A stretch of 64,000 nucleotides of DNA from Mytilus trossulus (lineage: Eukaryota; Mollusca; Bivalvia; Mytilida; Mytilidae): positions 51,078,614-51,142,613 of the forward strand of contig NC_086380.1 of NCBI RefSeq assembly GCF_036588685.1. Direction: 5' to 3'. A program made the position numbers and the translations under genes. A model generated the notes under the pieces. That model was not told where the DNA came from and did not search any database. It saw only the letters and a list, made by a program, of their open reading frames with translations. Shown piece after piece: positions 1-12,264 of the stretch; positions within the stretch are counted from its first letter, which is position 1, and each line of letters opens with the position of its first letter.

Positions 1-915
1 AAGGTTTTCCCACCCCTAGCGATATATTTTGATATGAAAATATTAAGACAGCCGGTTTAAAAGTTCATTGCTAGTGTCAAATGTTTGCTGATTCCAAAAA
101 ATATAAGGTTTCTATACAATGTTATATCTGGTTGGAAAAATGTCACTTTCGGTATTTTTTGAAAGTTTTATGGAAACTCCTTTCAAAACTATATTGTTCT
201 ACATTCTTTTAAATGCAATAAGTAAGAAAAAAAGGATCTTCCGGTTAACCCTTTGTCACTTCTGTCTTTTTCCAAGGTGATATGCCTTGCTACCTAATGC
301 ACTAATTGATATGGCTTTATGATGCATAAAATAAATTTAAAGCAAAGATCGAAATCTAGAAAGTTAAATTGACTTATGGCCTTGAACTTTACTTCCGGTT
401 TGAAAACACGGCACTACCGGTATCATTTCATAGTTCACTCGACACTGAATGCAACAATATATGGTTATACATACTTATTCATCAAATAAGTATAAAACAA
501 GGCTACATCAACTTCATTTTCGGTTGGCTTTTTCATGGTCATATGGCTTGCAATTTAATGCAAAAAAAATCCCAAGGACATGAAATCAAAAGACCCTAAG
601 TACATGTATATGTATATAGTAAATAAGTTGTATCATCACACGCGTAATTCTAAATATAAGAGGGGAGATAATTGTCCATTTAATGTCAACAGGTCAATGT
701 ACCCTTTCAACCAAAATGTATGTCGCAACTAACAGTTAAGAAAAAATACGTTGTCGATATCTGAACTGAAAATTAGCCTAAATCAAAATTCGAATATGAC
801 TTTGACCATTATTTTCTTTCTTTTTCTTTCGGACCAATGACACAAAATCAAAAGATCCTAAGTCTTTATCACTTATAGATTTGCAGTTACAAATCACTGA
901 TATCAAATTCATCAG
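1..915 (-). repeat. Inverted, diverged copy of the 1.1 kb element
   Basis: In reverse complement this matches the 53.4-55.6 kb units: 'GTCGCAACTAACAGTTAAG' (722), 'ATCAAAAGATCCTAAGTCT' (847) and 'GAAATCAAAAGACCCTAAGT' (583) correspond to GTTAGTTGCGAC, AGACCTAGGATCTTTTGAT and GACCTATGGTCTTTTGAT. The left end lies beyond the window. Confidence 0.7.
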
Positions 916-2964
916 TTGAAATAACTCACAAATGGAGTCTCCGTATAGCTTCGGTGCACAGAATTATCCTAATTCTGAATATATAACGATATATTTGGTT
1001 AAATTATATTTTTCTAATCTTTTATGATTGCGATGGAGTAGGAAAAGAAAAACAGTGTTTAGAGAGAACATTCCTACAAAAAAAAATGTGTTCGGTTAAA
1101 CATTGCAATTTTTAAAAGCGTATAAACTGTGCGATATCATATCACCCCCCAAAATATAAGCGCATCTTGTGAAACAATAATTCTGAGCAAGAAAAACAAA
1201 TAGACGGAAGAAAACAAATAATAATCAGAACAAAAGCAATATGACTTTCTATGGAAAAGTGGAAAAAAATAATATTTAGAACAAAAGCAAAAAAAATTGA
1301 ACGTTAAGTAGTATGCTTCGGGATGTACATGCATTCGTTTACTGTTACAGATGTGGCGTGTCAAACTGTTTGCATTCAAAAATATGTACATGTTTATGGT
1401 TTTCTCTTTAATGTTTTTGTTTGTGTCCTGTTTTATCTTAGAAATTTGAAGTTTCTTGACACTGTTTTATAGGTGGATTTTATTATTTTCGTGATTTTTT
1501 TTCTATAATCTTCTCAATGGGTAACTACATATTTAACATGAGTTTTAAAAAACGTCTCCTCAGATGAAAATTGAAAAAACTATCTAAATGAAATGATGCA
1601 ATGCAAATGATTGAATATGTCGTTTAGACATTACAAACGGTTTTATAGCCTTATACTTATTTTTTTTATTATGTAGTTTTTCCATATTTGCCATCATTGC
1701 TCACTAGCAACTGATTTTGGGAGGTGCAGACGCTGTGAATACTGATTCATCATTTTTGATTTCTGTACGTCCCTTTTCGTATTGTGTTGATTTGTAAAGA
1801 GGGAACTAATGATGATGAATCAACATTGAGTTTGATGGTTATTGCGCAAAGGTTCAGGTAGTACCCTTTTTTCATATGAAACTCGCATGAGACTAAGCTA
1901 CCGCAAAAAAAGAAATGAATTTCTAAAGCATTGGAAGTAATCGCTGAGATCTAGACTTAAAATTTAGAAATAAAACAAAAATGTCCAAACCTATGTTGAA
2001 TATGCCATAAAAAGGAAACTTTCCAACAAAATCTTACTTTTAAAAAAAATTAACCTAAGCATGAACAATTAAGACAATACTTGTTACTTTTTTTAAGAAA
2101 TAACATAGTGTATTCATTCTAGAATTAATTGATAAATATATTTAAATGAGCATAACTTTGATGATTTCAGAAAAAAAACTAGCAACGTACATGAGCCGGC
2201 GATTATGATCTTACTCTTCAACTTAATTTCGAACACCAATCCCTCCCCCCCCCCCCAAAAAAAAAAAAACCAAATAATAATAAAATAAAAGTACTTCCAT
2301 TTTTCATTGTTATCCATTTTAAAATATGACCTTTTCCTCTTTAGAAACATCTTAGAAATAAAGCACACGTAGGCTCTTCTGACACAAACAATGTACCCAG
2401 TACCAGCTTGTTCTGTAAATTAAGGGGCAATCTATTAATCATTGCTGCATTGTGGTTATTGTAAGTGAAAACATATTGCAGATTGTAGGTATCTGTTAAA
2501 TACGCTTACAAATTTGCAATAATTAAGAAAATGGCAGATCATTTGAAGCTTTTGATACGGCGTGCGAAACAGTGTTATAGCGTTATACTTTGCGACGATG
2601 TCACTGTATACTTCAAAAACATTTCGCTGATGATTAAACTTTAACAGGATATAAATTAAAAAAAATCACGGTTACTAAAAGACGTTCTTTCAACCAATCG
2701 ATAAATCATTTACTTTTGACACAAAATTATTTGGATTAATAAATTAGAATATTCTTCCTTTTTTATGAAGTTGTCTATATTTGTATTATGCTGTTAATTT
2801 CAAAGTTTTAGGCATGTCTTTTGTTTGACTATTTCAGTTAATGTCACCATGTTGATTTAATCAATTCAATTTAACTAACAACAAAGGATACAACTGACCT
2901 GGATATGTAAGCTGAATATTTCAACCATCAGACTATATCATATTTTAATCTGGATCACTCGAAA
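916..2964. other. AT-rich intron or intergenic sequence, nothing recognised
   Basis: Long A and T runs, a C12/A13 junction at about 2246-2270, and short chance frames. No exon, element end or repeat partner found. Confidence 0.5.
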
Positions 2965-3290
2965 CATGATTCACAAACATTGATGAAAGTGTGTTTTTTT
3001 CAGACGGCGGGGCGGAGTAGAATGGATAATAGACATGCTTTAGCCTTTGACCAGGCTGATGATCTTTAATGTTCTTGTAGTGTATTAAAGGCTATTCGTT
3101 TTATCGTTTTTCATATTAGTGTTATGGCGTTGTCAGTGTTATGCATGTCACTTTGGTAATATTGCTTCTCTTTTTCAGCTATTATAATATAGAAAATACG
3201 AAAAGTTTTCAAGCAGTCGAATGTAGAGTTGATTGGAATTCATAGTTATGTATGAACACACAGTGTGTTTAAATATTTGGCAAATTTTAT
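2965..3290. repeat. 330 bp dispersed repeat, copy 1
   Basis: Matches 9658-9985 in order: 'ACATTGATGAAAGTGT', 'GCGGAGTAGAATGGATA' (copy 2 ACGGAGTAGAGTGGATA), 'GTTATGGCGTTGTCAGTGTT', 'CTTTGGTAATATTGCTT', 'CTTTTTCAGCTATT' and 'CAGTGTGTTTAAATA'. Function unknown. Confidence 0.85.
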
Positions 3291-3420
3291 TCACATGAAT
3301 GTGAAATTAACATGAATTTCACGTTAATCGAGCACGTAATTCACGTGAATTGCACGTGAAATAATGATTCACGTGAAATTCACGTGAAATTTTTCAGGTG
3401 AAGTTCACATGAATCGAGAT
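3290..3420. repeat. Cluster of TTCACGTGAA palindromes
   Basis: CACGTG occurs at 3342, 3353, 3370 and 3381; three lie within full TTCACGTGAA-like palindromes. CATGAA and ACGT half-copies extend the field on both sides. Each CACGTG is a canonical E-box, but the arrangement is a simple repeat. Confidence 0.75.
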
Positions 3421-3689
3421 TCTTTTTGCTTTAAAGAAATTAAAGTGAATACAGACTCAAACCACAAATTTCACAGGTTCGAGTTTATTAAAGAAAGTTA
3501 TTTTTAAGCTAATGCAAATTATGTTTTGATAAATATAAGCATGAACAATATTCTTTTTGGTCTTGATCAAGTGTTAATACTTGCATTCTATTTTACCTTC
3601 TTGTACCCATTTTTGGGTCTTAAACAAAGAAGGCAAAAAACTGCTATAAATAATAACTAGGGCACTTAAAACCCAAACAGCCTTTTTAT

Positions 3690-4150
3690 TTCTACCAGTG
3701 ATTTTTCCTTAAAATTTTGAGTGAAAGTATTTCATGGTTTGAGGAACAAAATATGATGAAAAAAATTGGGGGTCACCGACTAAATTTTGTCGCTATAGCA
3801 ACCTCAGTTTCGTGTTTTTCAGAATATGAACATAATATTTCCTTGTTATATAAACTCTCCAAAAAATACCTTATATCAAACCTACTAGCATAATTCTTGT
3901 TTCGCGTTAAACAGTTTATTTGTACATATCAAATACAGGTTCAAGAGTTTAAGACTCATATTGTTTTGATCTTTAAAAATATGATTTATTTCATTCCTGC
4001 CAAAAATAAAATGGAAAAATGAAAAACATTTCCAGTATTAAAAATTAAAGAATCTACCAGTGATTTCTTCATAACAATTTCAAGAAAGAAAGTGCCATGA
4101 CATTGGGTACTCTTCAAAATAAAGCAAAAAAAAGTGTATGTCACCGACCT
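3690..4150. repeat. Pair of diverged direct repeats
   Basis: 'CTACCAGTGATTTTTCC...GGGGGTCACCGACTA' (3695-3782) and 'CTACCAGTGATTTCTTC...GTATGTCACCGACC' (4056-4148) align over about 95 bp. Not in any reading frame I believe. Confidence 0.5.
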
Positions 4151-5864
4151 TTCAAAAAAGTTTTGAGTAATTTTCATGTATTTTTCTCATTTGTTTGGAA
4201 GAATAGAGTTGTCTTTCTTCAGAAAATTGCATCTGACGTCATAGTACAAACTTTCCTTGCTGGCGCACTATTTGGAAAAAATCGCAAATTAGACGTTCAA
4301 AACCAACATTTGAATTTCCAAGAATAACAAATATAGTCACCTACTTTATTATCCGGCAATACAAGAGATTAAATGCATGTGTCAGTATCAGATCTTATGA
4401 TGGTGTTGCCGCACAATAGTAACCTTCAGAAACACCATCCGGAATGGAAAAAATTTAAAATAACATTTCACGCCGCTTTGGTTAGGAAAGTCTATCTTTG
4501 TCCGCTGCCCCTCATTAGCAAAATTATTGAAAACAATGAAAGATGGCACTGGCTTACTACAGAGTGTTTGACGATATCAGACTAGATGTGTGTGGTTTTT
4601 TTCGCGTCAATTTCAGAAGTTTGCCGTAACGAACGCATTTGCTACTGTTGACAGATGGACATACAAAAGCACGGACGGACTTCTTCATACTATTATTTTT
4701 TCTCGATTAAGACGAACGTATAGACATTATTCCATCTTGTTTGTGAATTCATTATTTCTGAATATTTAAGATATAAGAAAATTAAAATTATAGGTATAAT
4801 ATATGAATTAAAGTTTTTGATTCTAAAACGTGATACATCTATCATAAAATACAACCCTGTTATTACAACCTGACGTGTTTTGAATAAACGAGACACTAAA
4901 TATAAAACACAAACAAGTTTTTATTAAAAAATTAATTAAGAAATATTTTTCTGTTGAGAACTACAAAGTAAGATTTCTCCAACAGGAAAAATTATTATAA
5001 ATCTAAATTGCTAATTTTGGAAATTAAAACAAAGTCAAGGTTGTTGCCGGCATTGAAAATCGAAATATTTTTTCCGAATCTTTCCGGTAGCTAGCCCAAA
5101 TGAAAGGGAGATATTTTATGTTGGATATTATTTTAGGAACAATTGGTTTTGTCATAAGTTAAATTTACAACAATTTAGTTTTAAACACAAAAAAAAAATG
5201 ATTTTAATTCATATTCCCTGAGTATTATTTGTATTAATATGTTTTGCCATACAGCTAATCTCCTAATGTATGTAGGGTAAAACTTTTGTAAGCTTCCTTG
5301 CTTTGTTTGTATGAATGTTTATTCAAGCTTTGTAATTAAGATTGACATCTTCAAATAAAGGTATGTAAACCTGTATATATGATATTTAGATTCAATTGGA
5401 CATTATCAAAATATTATTATACAAAATATACAAACGAAGCAGGCAAGCTAACCAAAGTGTTGATCTACATACATTAGGAAACTAGCTGTAATTTTCAGTC
5501 AGATCAGGTAAATTGTTCATCATTTCTTCTTATTAATAATAAGACAATTTGAAACGAAACAAATGACAAACAACAATGACCGTTTGACATAATTTTATTT
5601 TTATTTTAAGATTTTTTTCAAATAAGTAGTATACTAGTAAATAAATCTTAACTTCATTGCAAGATCGGACATTATTGTACGAAAATCATCAAGACATCAG
5701 TTACATGCATACGTTTCCAATATGTCAAAACTTCTAGGAATAATTTTTTATCGGCCTGATCTTCTGAATACTCAATTTTTGAATTTTTTGAAAAATTGAT
5801 ATTAAAATTAGAAGGATCGAATCATAGGGAACATGTGTACTAAGTTTTAATTTGATAGGACTTC
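4151..5864. other. AT-rich sequence, nothing recognised
   Basis: Short frames at 4373-4585 (plus) and 4693-4896 (minus) lack any motif. No repeat partner noticed. Confidence 0.45.
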
Positions 5865-5985
5865 AACTTCATCAAAAACTACCTTGACCAAAAACTTTAA
5901 CCTAAAGCGGGATGGACGGACGAACGAACAAACGGGCGCATAGACCAGAAAACATCAATTGGACATAAGAATAACTTTTACCATT
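5865..5985. repeat. Dispersed mollusc-type repeat fragment
   Basis: 'ACCTTGACCAAAAACTTTAA' and 'GCGGGATGGACGGACGAACG' with 'CATAGACCAGAAAAC' is a string I recognise as a common bivalve repeat; recognised from memory, no second copy in the window. Confidence 0.4.
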
Positions 5986-6009
5986 CTAATTACCCCGGTA
6001 ACCTGTACA

Positions 6010-6150
6010 CAATCGGCGCAAATGGAAAACAAAATCTACACAAGTGAACGAATAAAAAAAATGAAATGCAGATCGGCGCAAATATAAGATAAAATCTACG
6101 CATGTGAAAAAATAATAAAAAAAAAAATGCAGATCGGCGCTAAAAAAAGT
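6010..6150. repeat. Short tandem repeat, unit about 60 bp
   Basis: GATCGGCGCAAAT-like units at about 6012, 6072 and 6133, with 'AAAATCTACGCATGTGAA' between them and A-rich linkers. Confidence 0.8.
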
Positions 6151-6914
6151 CGAGATCAAAATTTATATTTCATTATTTTTATTAGAACAAAATATAGTGT
6201 AGTATCTTTTGTGTCCATTTGTGTTAAATTGCCACAAGATATCAGCGCATCGCTTAATTTTTCTTTATTTGGGAGACGTATTTGTAAGCGTACACCATGT
6301 TGGAATCCGTGAAAAACGCGAAATAGGACGTTATAATTCGACGTTTTCTCATTGCTAGAAACAACGTCACAGAGCTTTTAAGTCACTACTAAGTTGCGTT
6401 AGTTGTTGCGCATAAACAATAGTCATCTTGTGTGGTCATCAGTTTTTAAACAAAACAATCAAAACAAAAATGATTGAAATAAACTATTTTGTATTTTCAA
6501 AAAGGAACAAAACACCTTTTTTCCAATCATCCTAAATTCTACAATAGTAATACTGGCAAATGACAGTGAAAATGAAATATCTGATTTTGCACTTTGTATA
6601 CCCTGTTAGTTTATTCATTCTTATTGTTTTAAGAATAATAAGACGAAGGGAATTAAACTAGACAAATAAGGTCATCCAAGTAAAAACAACTATCTGGAAG
6701 AAACAGACAAGTTGACCCGATATTCATACGTTATAATTCTTCTTGTTTTAATACATAGCGTATGCGTTACATATTGATATTTTTAAGTATATTAGAGATT
6801 CTGATTATATTGGCAATACTCTGTGGACATTCAGTTTGAATTGTCTTTCCTATAATAAAGTACTATTACCGACTGCAAACTGTTGGCTATTTTAGCAAAT
6901 ATAACACTTCATAC

Positions 6915-7016
6915 CTTATTTTTTTCCGCTGGATCTATGGTTGTTCTTTCTAATAACAATTTGACTAATTCTATATTTTTTCTTTGAACAGCTAAATGTA
7001 AAAGAGTGTCACCGTC
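6915..7016 (-). CDS. Ankyrin gene exon 14, last one visible (one full repeat)
   Basis: This 34-codon exon starts D-G-D-T-L-L-H-L-A-V-Q-R-K-N and continues I-E-L-V-K-L-L-L-E-R-T-T-I-D-P-A-E-K-N-K. Helices are intact; the usual glycine of the turn is replaced by lysine. The acceptor ends CAG and the donor is GTATGA, so the transcript continues towards the left edge, but I found no further ankyrin exon, stop-codon exon or polyadenylation context in 1-6914. The terminal exon is therefore outside the window or encodes something without a recognisable motif. Confidence 0.88.
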
Positions 7017-7129
7017 CTGAAACAGAAAAGTTAATTAGTTCACAGTACTTACATGTATCTTGAAATGTTCGCATAGAAGTCCCTCCTTTGATAACTTCTT
7101 CTGCAACTTGATACAATCTAAGTGTAGTG

Positions 7130-7275
7130 GATCTCAATGCTCGTCAACTTCGTACTTTATTTAGCTTTTTTAAAACTTTTTTGGATTCGAGCGTCACTGA
7201 TTAGTCTTTTGTGAACGAAACGCCCGTTTCGCGTACATATAAAATGTAGTCCTAGTATCTATGACGAGATTGTTA
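7130..7275 (+). repeat. Diverged hammerhead-like repeat copy
   Basis: Contains 'GGATTCGAGCGTCACTGATT' followed by stem-II-like GTCTTTTGTGAAC, GAAA and CGC/GCG. The core base change CTGATGA to CTGATTA (7197-7203) would abolish activity. Ends with 'GTCCTAGTATCTATGACGAG', as in the 32.1-32.5 kb units. Confidence 0.6.
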
Positions 7276-8780
7276 TTATACACTCACACTAATGAAAACA
7301 AGTTTTATACCAGCAATTGTGGCTTCATAAGTCGACCTAAAACCGACAACACCATAGAAAAAAAACTACAAAAATAATGAACAACACTAACCTCTAAAAC
7401 TTTCAATTTGTAACATTAAATGACAACACTTTACTGAAGACAGAAAACAATTAATATACACAATAAATCATCAGTATGGCAATTTACTTTTCAATAAATG
7501 CTGTTAGTGCTATTTCAGACACTTCATATTGAAAAAAAAAACCAATATGAAATGAACGAAAGGCTATTTATTTTAAATGCATATACAAATTTATGCTAAA
7601 CTGTTTGCAAATGAATAAAAAGACACGCTTTATTTATTGACAAAACATACATCTTTTAAAGAATGTACACCTCTGAGAAGCCAAAAATTTCTAGAATTAA
7701 ACTTTTTTTCTTAACCTGATTTTTGGGTTTATAAGACTGCTGCAAAATAATTAGTGAAGAAAAAATCATATGGTGGTGCACTTCTTTTTTTGCTACGGCC
7801 CTTTGAAAATGCCCAATTCTGATGATTTTCCCATTTTTCATCGATTTTTACCTATTTTTGTGCTATTATCGTGAAAAAAATCACAGTTCCACAATTACAC
7901 TTTTTTTCATACTTTCTATAAAGATGAAGTGGACCAATCTGAATAAATTCTACTTAAAAAAACTATAGGTAGGTGTTAATATAAGAAAGTTTTATCATAT
8001 TTTGATGCTTTTTTGTGTAAAATTTACCATGCTGTCAATTTGGTAATTTTATGATTTTTCTCAATTCTAAGAACAAAATGCATATTATTTCCACTTTTTT
8101 GTTATAAATGATTGAAAAAATACATATCTAAGAAATTTAAAAAGACCAAAATGATATGGGATGCACATGATTCTTGTAAAATCATTTTTTGTATCCCTAA
8201 CCCATTTTCTCAAAATTTTGGCTAAAAATACTGACTTGATTGGTCTTAAAATTTCAAATCTGGATTTCTCAAAAACCATTCATTGTAAATACACAATTTT
8301 TTCACAAGGTTATGTTTGATTATATTATTTTAAAAATTCATTGATGTTTTTCACTTATATTACATGTTTTGGAAATAATTCAGGAACGAGATTTCAACGA
8401 GACAGAACGAGACTGAAAAGTCAGAAGAATACATCCTTAAATAGAAATATTGATAAACAAAATGTGGGTTCAAAATGCCAAAACATTAACTATGGCATTA
8501 GATTTCTTGATATTTATAAACATTGCAATGTTTGGAGTACTCGATGATTAGGAGTAAGCTAATAAACGAACGATTCAAATTGGAAAGACGAAATTATTCC
8601 ATCGCAAACCTTTTTGGACGCCATCAAGAGTTGGTTAACCACTTTTGAATATCTGCTTCACACATAAACATGGATATATTCAATCCCGTCCTCTTTTTCG
8701 CGAAAGTGACATTCCCGAAGCTGACTTATCACCGAATAGGTACCAACATGAACAACACGCTAGGTGCTATATATAAATAA
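7276..8780. other. AT-rich ankyrin intron, possible old repeat
   Basis: The part from about 7640 to 8300 has a T-rich style ('GGTGGTGCACTTC', 'GCTACGGCCCTTTGAAAATG') that looks like a repeat I have met in mussel DNA, but no partner is in the window. Confidence 0.35.
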
Positions 8781-8876
8781 GGGCAACAGCAGTATGCCGC
8801 TGTATAAAACTCTTAAATCTATAGACAAAAAACAAAATCGGGGTAACAAACTTAAACTGAGAGAAACGCAGTAAAA
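8781..8876. repeat. Dispersed repeat, 'CAACAGTAGTAAACCGCTGTT' family
   Basis: 'GGGCAACAGCAGTATGCCGCTG' to 'GGTAACAAACTTAAACTGAG' matches 46828-46910 and 47617-47680. Directly abuts the Penelope-like tail at 8850. Confidence 0.65.
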
Positions 8877-9400
8877 AAATATACCAAAACTGCGTCTGGA
8901 TCTGCGTCACTGAATGAAATTGATGGATGGAAAAAAGGGACGAAAGATACCAGTGGAACAGTCACACTCATAAATCGAAAATAAACTGACGACGCGCGAT
9001 GGCTAAAAATAAAAAAGACAAACAGACACACAACAGTACACATAACACAACATATAAAACTCAGAAATAAGCAACACGAACCCCATCAAAAACTTGGGGT
9101 GATCTAAGGTGCTCTGGAATGGTAAGCAGATCCTGCTCCTCATGTGGCACCCGACATGTTGCTCATGTTATAACAAATCCGGTAAATAGTTGAATTCGGT
9201 AGGTCACATTCATGAAAGGGGAAGGGATTGTCTTTACGACGATAGGAAGATATCCGATATCATCTGTGAAACGGTTATTCGATAACGGTCAACCAACTCG
9301 TGATGTAAGTGTAACATGTAGACCGGAGTATAACAGATTATTTCCAGACCATATGTTACAACCATCCCTTTAATGGGAGCCAAGAAAAGTTTGATTAACA
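8850..9400 (-). mobile_element. Penelope-like 3' tail fragment
   Basis: Shares with 59270-59740 the ordered motifs 'ACTCATAAATCGAAAATAAA', 'GACAAACAGACACACAA', 'GCAGATCCTGCTCC', 'GGTAGGTCACATTCATGAAA' and 'GATATCCGATATCATCTG', ending near 'CAACCAACTCGTGATG'. It is isolated from any RT sequence, as expected for a strongly 5'-truncated copy. Confidence 0.65.
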
Positions 9401-9657
9401 TTTTCGAGGTACCATGGGTGCTGTAAAATTATTAAAAAAAACCATCAGCAAATACGAAGTGGCTTCACGGAAAATGTGAAAGTTACTGACACACTAAAAC
9501 CGTAATAACAATATCAGGATGAAAACCAAATATCAAGTAATTCCCTTTCATACGAGCAGAGAAAACTTGTCATTATACAACAAGTGTTGTAAAATTTCCA
9601 ACTATTGCCAAACAAGAAGGGCTACATGACAGAATTAAAAATTGACTACTCTCTGAA

Positions 9658-9985
9658 ATTCAACATTGATGAAAGTGTTATTTTTTCAGATGGAGGGACG
9701 GAGTAGAGTGGATACTAGATCTGTTTGATCATTTGACCACGCTGGTGAGCTGGTGAATTTTCTTGTAGTGTATTGAAGGCTGTTCGTTTTGTCGTTTTTC
9801 ATATTTTTGTTATGGCGTTGTCAGTGTTATGCGTTAAAATGTGACTTTGGTAATATTGCTTATCTTTTTCAGCTATTGTAAAAATGAAGATATGAAAAGT
9901 GGTCGAGCAGTATAACGAACCTAAGGTAGACTTGATAGGAAATCCTTGTTATTTATGGCCAGGCAGTGTGTTTAAATAGTTTGCA
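9658..9985. repeat. 330 bp dispersed repeat, copy 2
   Basis: Direct copy of 2965-3290, about 6.7 kb away, with scattered substitutions and small indels. No coding frame is shared between the two. Confidence 0.85.
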
Positions 9986-10963
9986 GTACACGATTCATGA
10001 TTTAATTTTCAATGCAATGAAACATGGTCGGGTAAAATATACTTTAATACCACAGCGTGTAGAACAAAGAAAGGCAATTGAATGATCTTATACAATATAA
10101 AGACCTAGGTTTTACTACCAGCACTATGTGTTGTACAACTGAAAGGTACAGTTACTTGCAATATCAATGTTGCAGATATATATTACAGATAATGCAATAT
10201 CCATAATGACACAACAAATGATTGAAATTTATCATCAATTCTCAATGTATCATGAAGCATATACATACTTAAAAGAAAATGCATAAAAGAGCAAGTATTA
10301 TAGGTAGGCATTTAAACAGTTTTATATAATATAATATGATTTATTTTATTCAGACGATTAAGATGATTTCAAGACAAATATTGTATGCTTATTATGCCTA
10401 TGCAATCAAACATTGGCATCCTATAATGCTCTGGAATACAGACTATAAGACGCCAGTAAAGATTTCACTCTGAAACGGTCATTTTGATCTGAAATGCTCT
10501 TAACAGACTTAAAAATTAAAGATAACATTATTTTCAGTTTTTCAGTAAACCTTCAAACGTATCAACTGCGGTATATACGGTACGTACTGTTCAGACCATT
10601 CGCTAGCCGGGAATTTAGATGTGGTCATTCTGTTCAGTTATTGCTATTTAGCTTTACATATCAACAATATACTTAATGACACTGAACAGTACTGAATTCA
10701 TCGCAGTCAATTAATCTGAAAATCGAGTGAAAGACATAACATGTTTTAGTCAATTTATTGTATAACCTTTTCAGATCATATCAAGATCAAAATATCTGTT
10801 TCATTCTATAATTTGTTTACTAGTGATTGCATATTAAAAGTTATATAAGTAATATAACCATTTGCTGCTTGTTTCTGTTAGATTTATATTGTAAAATATG
10901 TATTTGATTTCATAATAAAAATAGTGTTAACATTTAACACATAGTGAAGTTTATATATTTATA

Positions 10964-12264
10964 CAGTCCGCCAAAAGTTAAGCACCACCTATTTTTATTG
11001 CATAGAATTTTTTTCAAATTTAAAAAATGAATTATTCTACGAAAAAAAGAAAACAATCATACAGCAATTTTGGTAATGTATACCATAAACAAACCAGAAA
11101 TGTAACTTTAGTCACTTATGGAGGTTCTATGCATGTAGGTTTTCCGTTCAAAGAAAGAGTGTAAATTACACAATTCAGAAACAGAATTTAAGTTTCACTG
11201 TGATTTTATTTTTTTACAACAATTGATCACCCAATTACAATTTTCAACACATGAGCTTTGGTATGTTTGGCAAATTTAATGTCAAAATTTGAGTCAATAG
11301 CATGTGTAACAACCTCGCTTCCGGTACAGTTTCATAACACGACGTAACCTTCTCGGTGCAAGCCGCCAAGCTTTAGTTTAGGATAATCTGTTGCTTTAAA
11401 CAACAAATGCCACTTTTAAATCGACAACATATTGTGAAGGTGGATATCCGTGATTGAGATTTCCGCCAAATGGCATCTCAGACATGTTTGATAGGGTTTA
11501 TGTATCGGGACATGGAAGTCTAAAACATGGTGTAAATGGCTTGTTGCTCTTTGGACCCGTGTTAAAATCCTTGCCCTATGTGTTCTAGCGTTGTCGTCTA
11601 TGTTCAAGGGTCTTGGTAATGTAGACGCAAGTGGGGGATTATTAAAATGAGGAACTACAATGTTTTAAGGCACCAAATCTCTGTATGTCTGTCGGTTTAT
11701 GTTACCCTGCAGACTATGCGTACCGAGCTAATAAGGGTATAAGAAGCAACCCCGTACTGGAACACCACCAGCACTGAATGCAGTCCTTGTGCAAACATTT
11801 TTTTGGTCATAGGCCGTTTTGTTTCCCCGCGAAATTCGTATTATGGCGTCAACTGGCAGTAAAAGAAACTGGCTACCATCTGAACAATGAGTGTTTTCTC
11901 AGCTTCTTATGTTCAAGCAAAGATAGTCATTGTCCCATCAAAACCTGACGGTAGAGTGCCTACCTGTAAGAACAGGTCTCTATACACCAAGACTTGCTCT
12001 TCGGTTGCCTCTGAGAAGTCGACTGGCCAATGTACGAACACTTACACGCCCAACTGGAGAAACAGTGTATTTGTAATCGCGCAAATGACCTTTTATAAGA
12101 GGTTGCCTGACTGCTTTATCGGAGTTCAATCTTTTTGGTCGTAATGAATTTTCTTAGGGTATGTTGAAGGTAATTCATAACACCAAACATTAAATATTTT
12201 TTTCGCAAAAGTTATGAAAATATTGCCAGTTATATTTCGGTGGTGCTAAACTTTTGGCGGACTG
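10964..12264 (-). mobile_element. Tc1/mariner-type DNA transposon, 1301 bp, inactive
   Basis: Bounded by 26 bp terminal inverted repeats with one mismatch (10964-10989 and 12239-12264, starting CAGTCCGCCAAAAG) and by a TA at each outer edge, the target site of the Tc1/mariner superfamily. The interior holds a broken minus-strand transposase. Length (1.3 kb) is normal for an autonomous Tc1-like element, so this is a full-length but mutated copy. It lies in the intron between ankyrin exons 13 and 14. Confidence 0.92.
11290..12170 (-). pseudogene. Tc1-like transposase relic
   Basis: The strongest piece is D-D-N-A-R-T-H-R-A-R-I near 11590, the second catalytic Asp region of the D-D-E transposases of Tc1 type. 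Upstream (about 11700-11870) one reads S-Q-F-L-L-L-P-V-D and then, in frame, T-A-F-S-A-G-G-V-P-V-R-G-C, corresponding to the conserved 'F-L-L-x-P-V-D-G-R' and 'G-G-G-x-x-V-W-G' regions. Downstream, R-R-L-R-R-V and R-G-C-Y-T-C-Y resemble the C-terminal 'G-G-x-T-x-Y'. Stops and frameshifts separate the pieces, so no active enzyme is encoded. Confidence 0.82.

Noticed and set aside
369..599. 76-codon plus-strand frame
   Set aside because: Lies in the inverted 1.1 kb non-coding repeat and has no counterpart frame in the 53-55 kb copies.
8852..9043. 63-codon minus-strand hydrophobic frame, and the similar 90-codon frame at 59268-59540
   Set aside because: Both are readings through the Penelope-like 3' tail; similarity reflects the shared repeat and not a conserved membrane protein.
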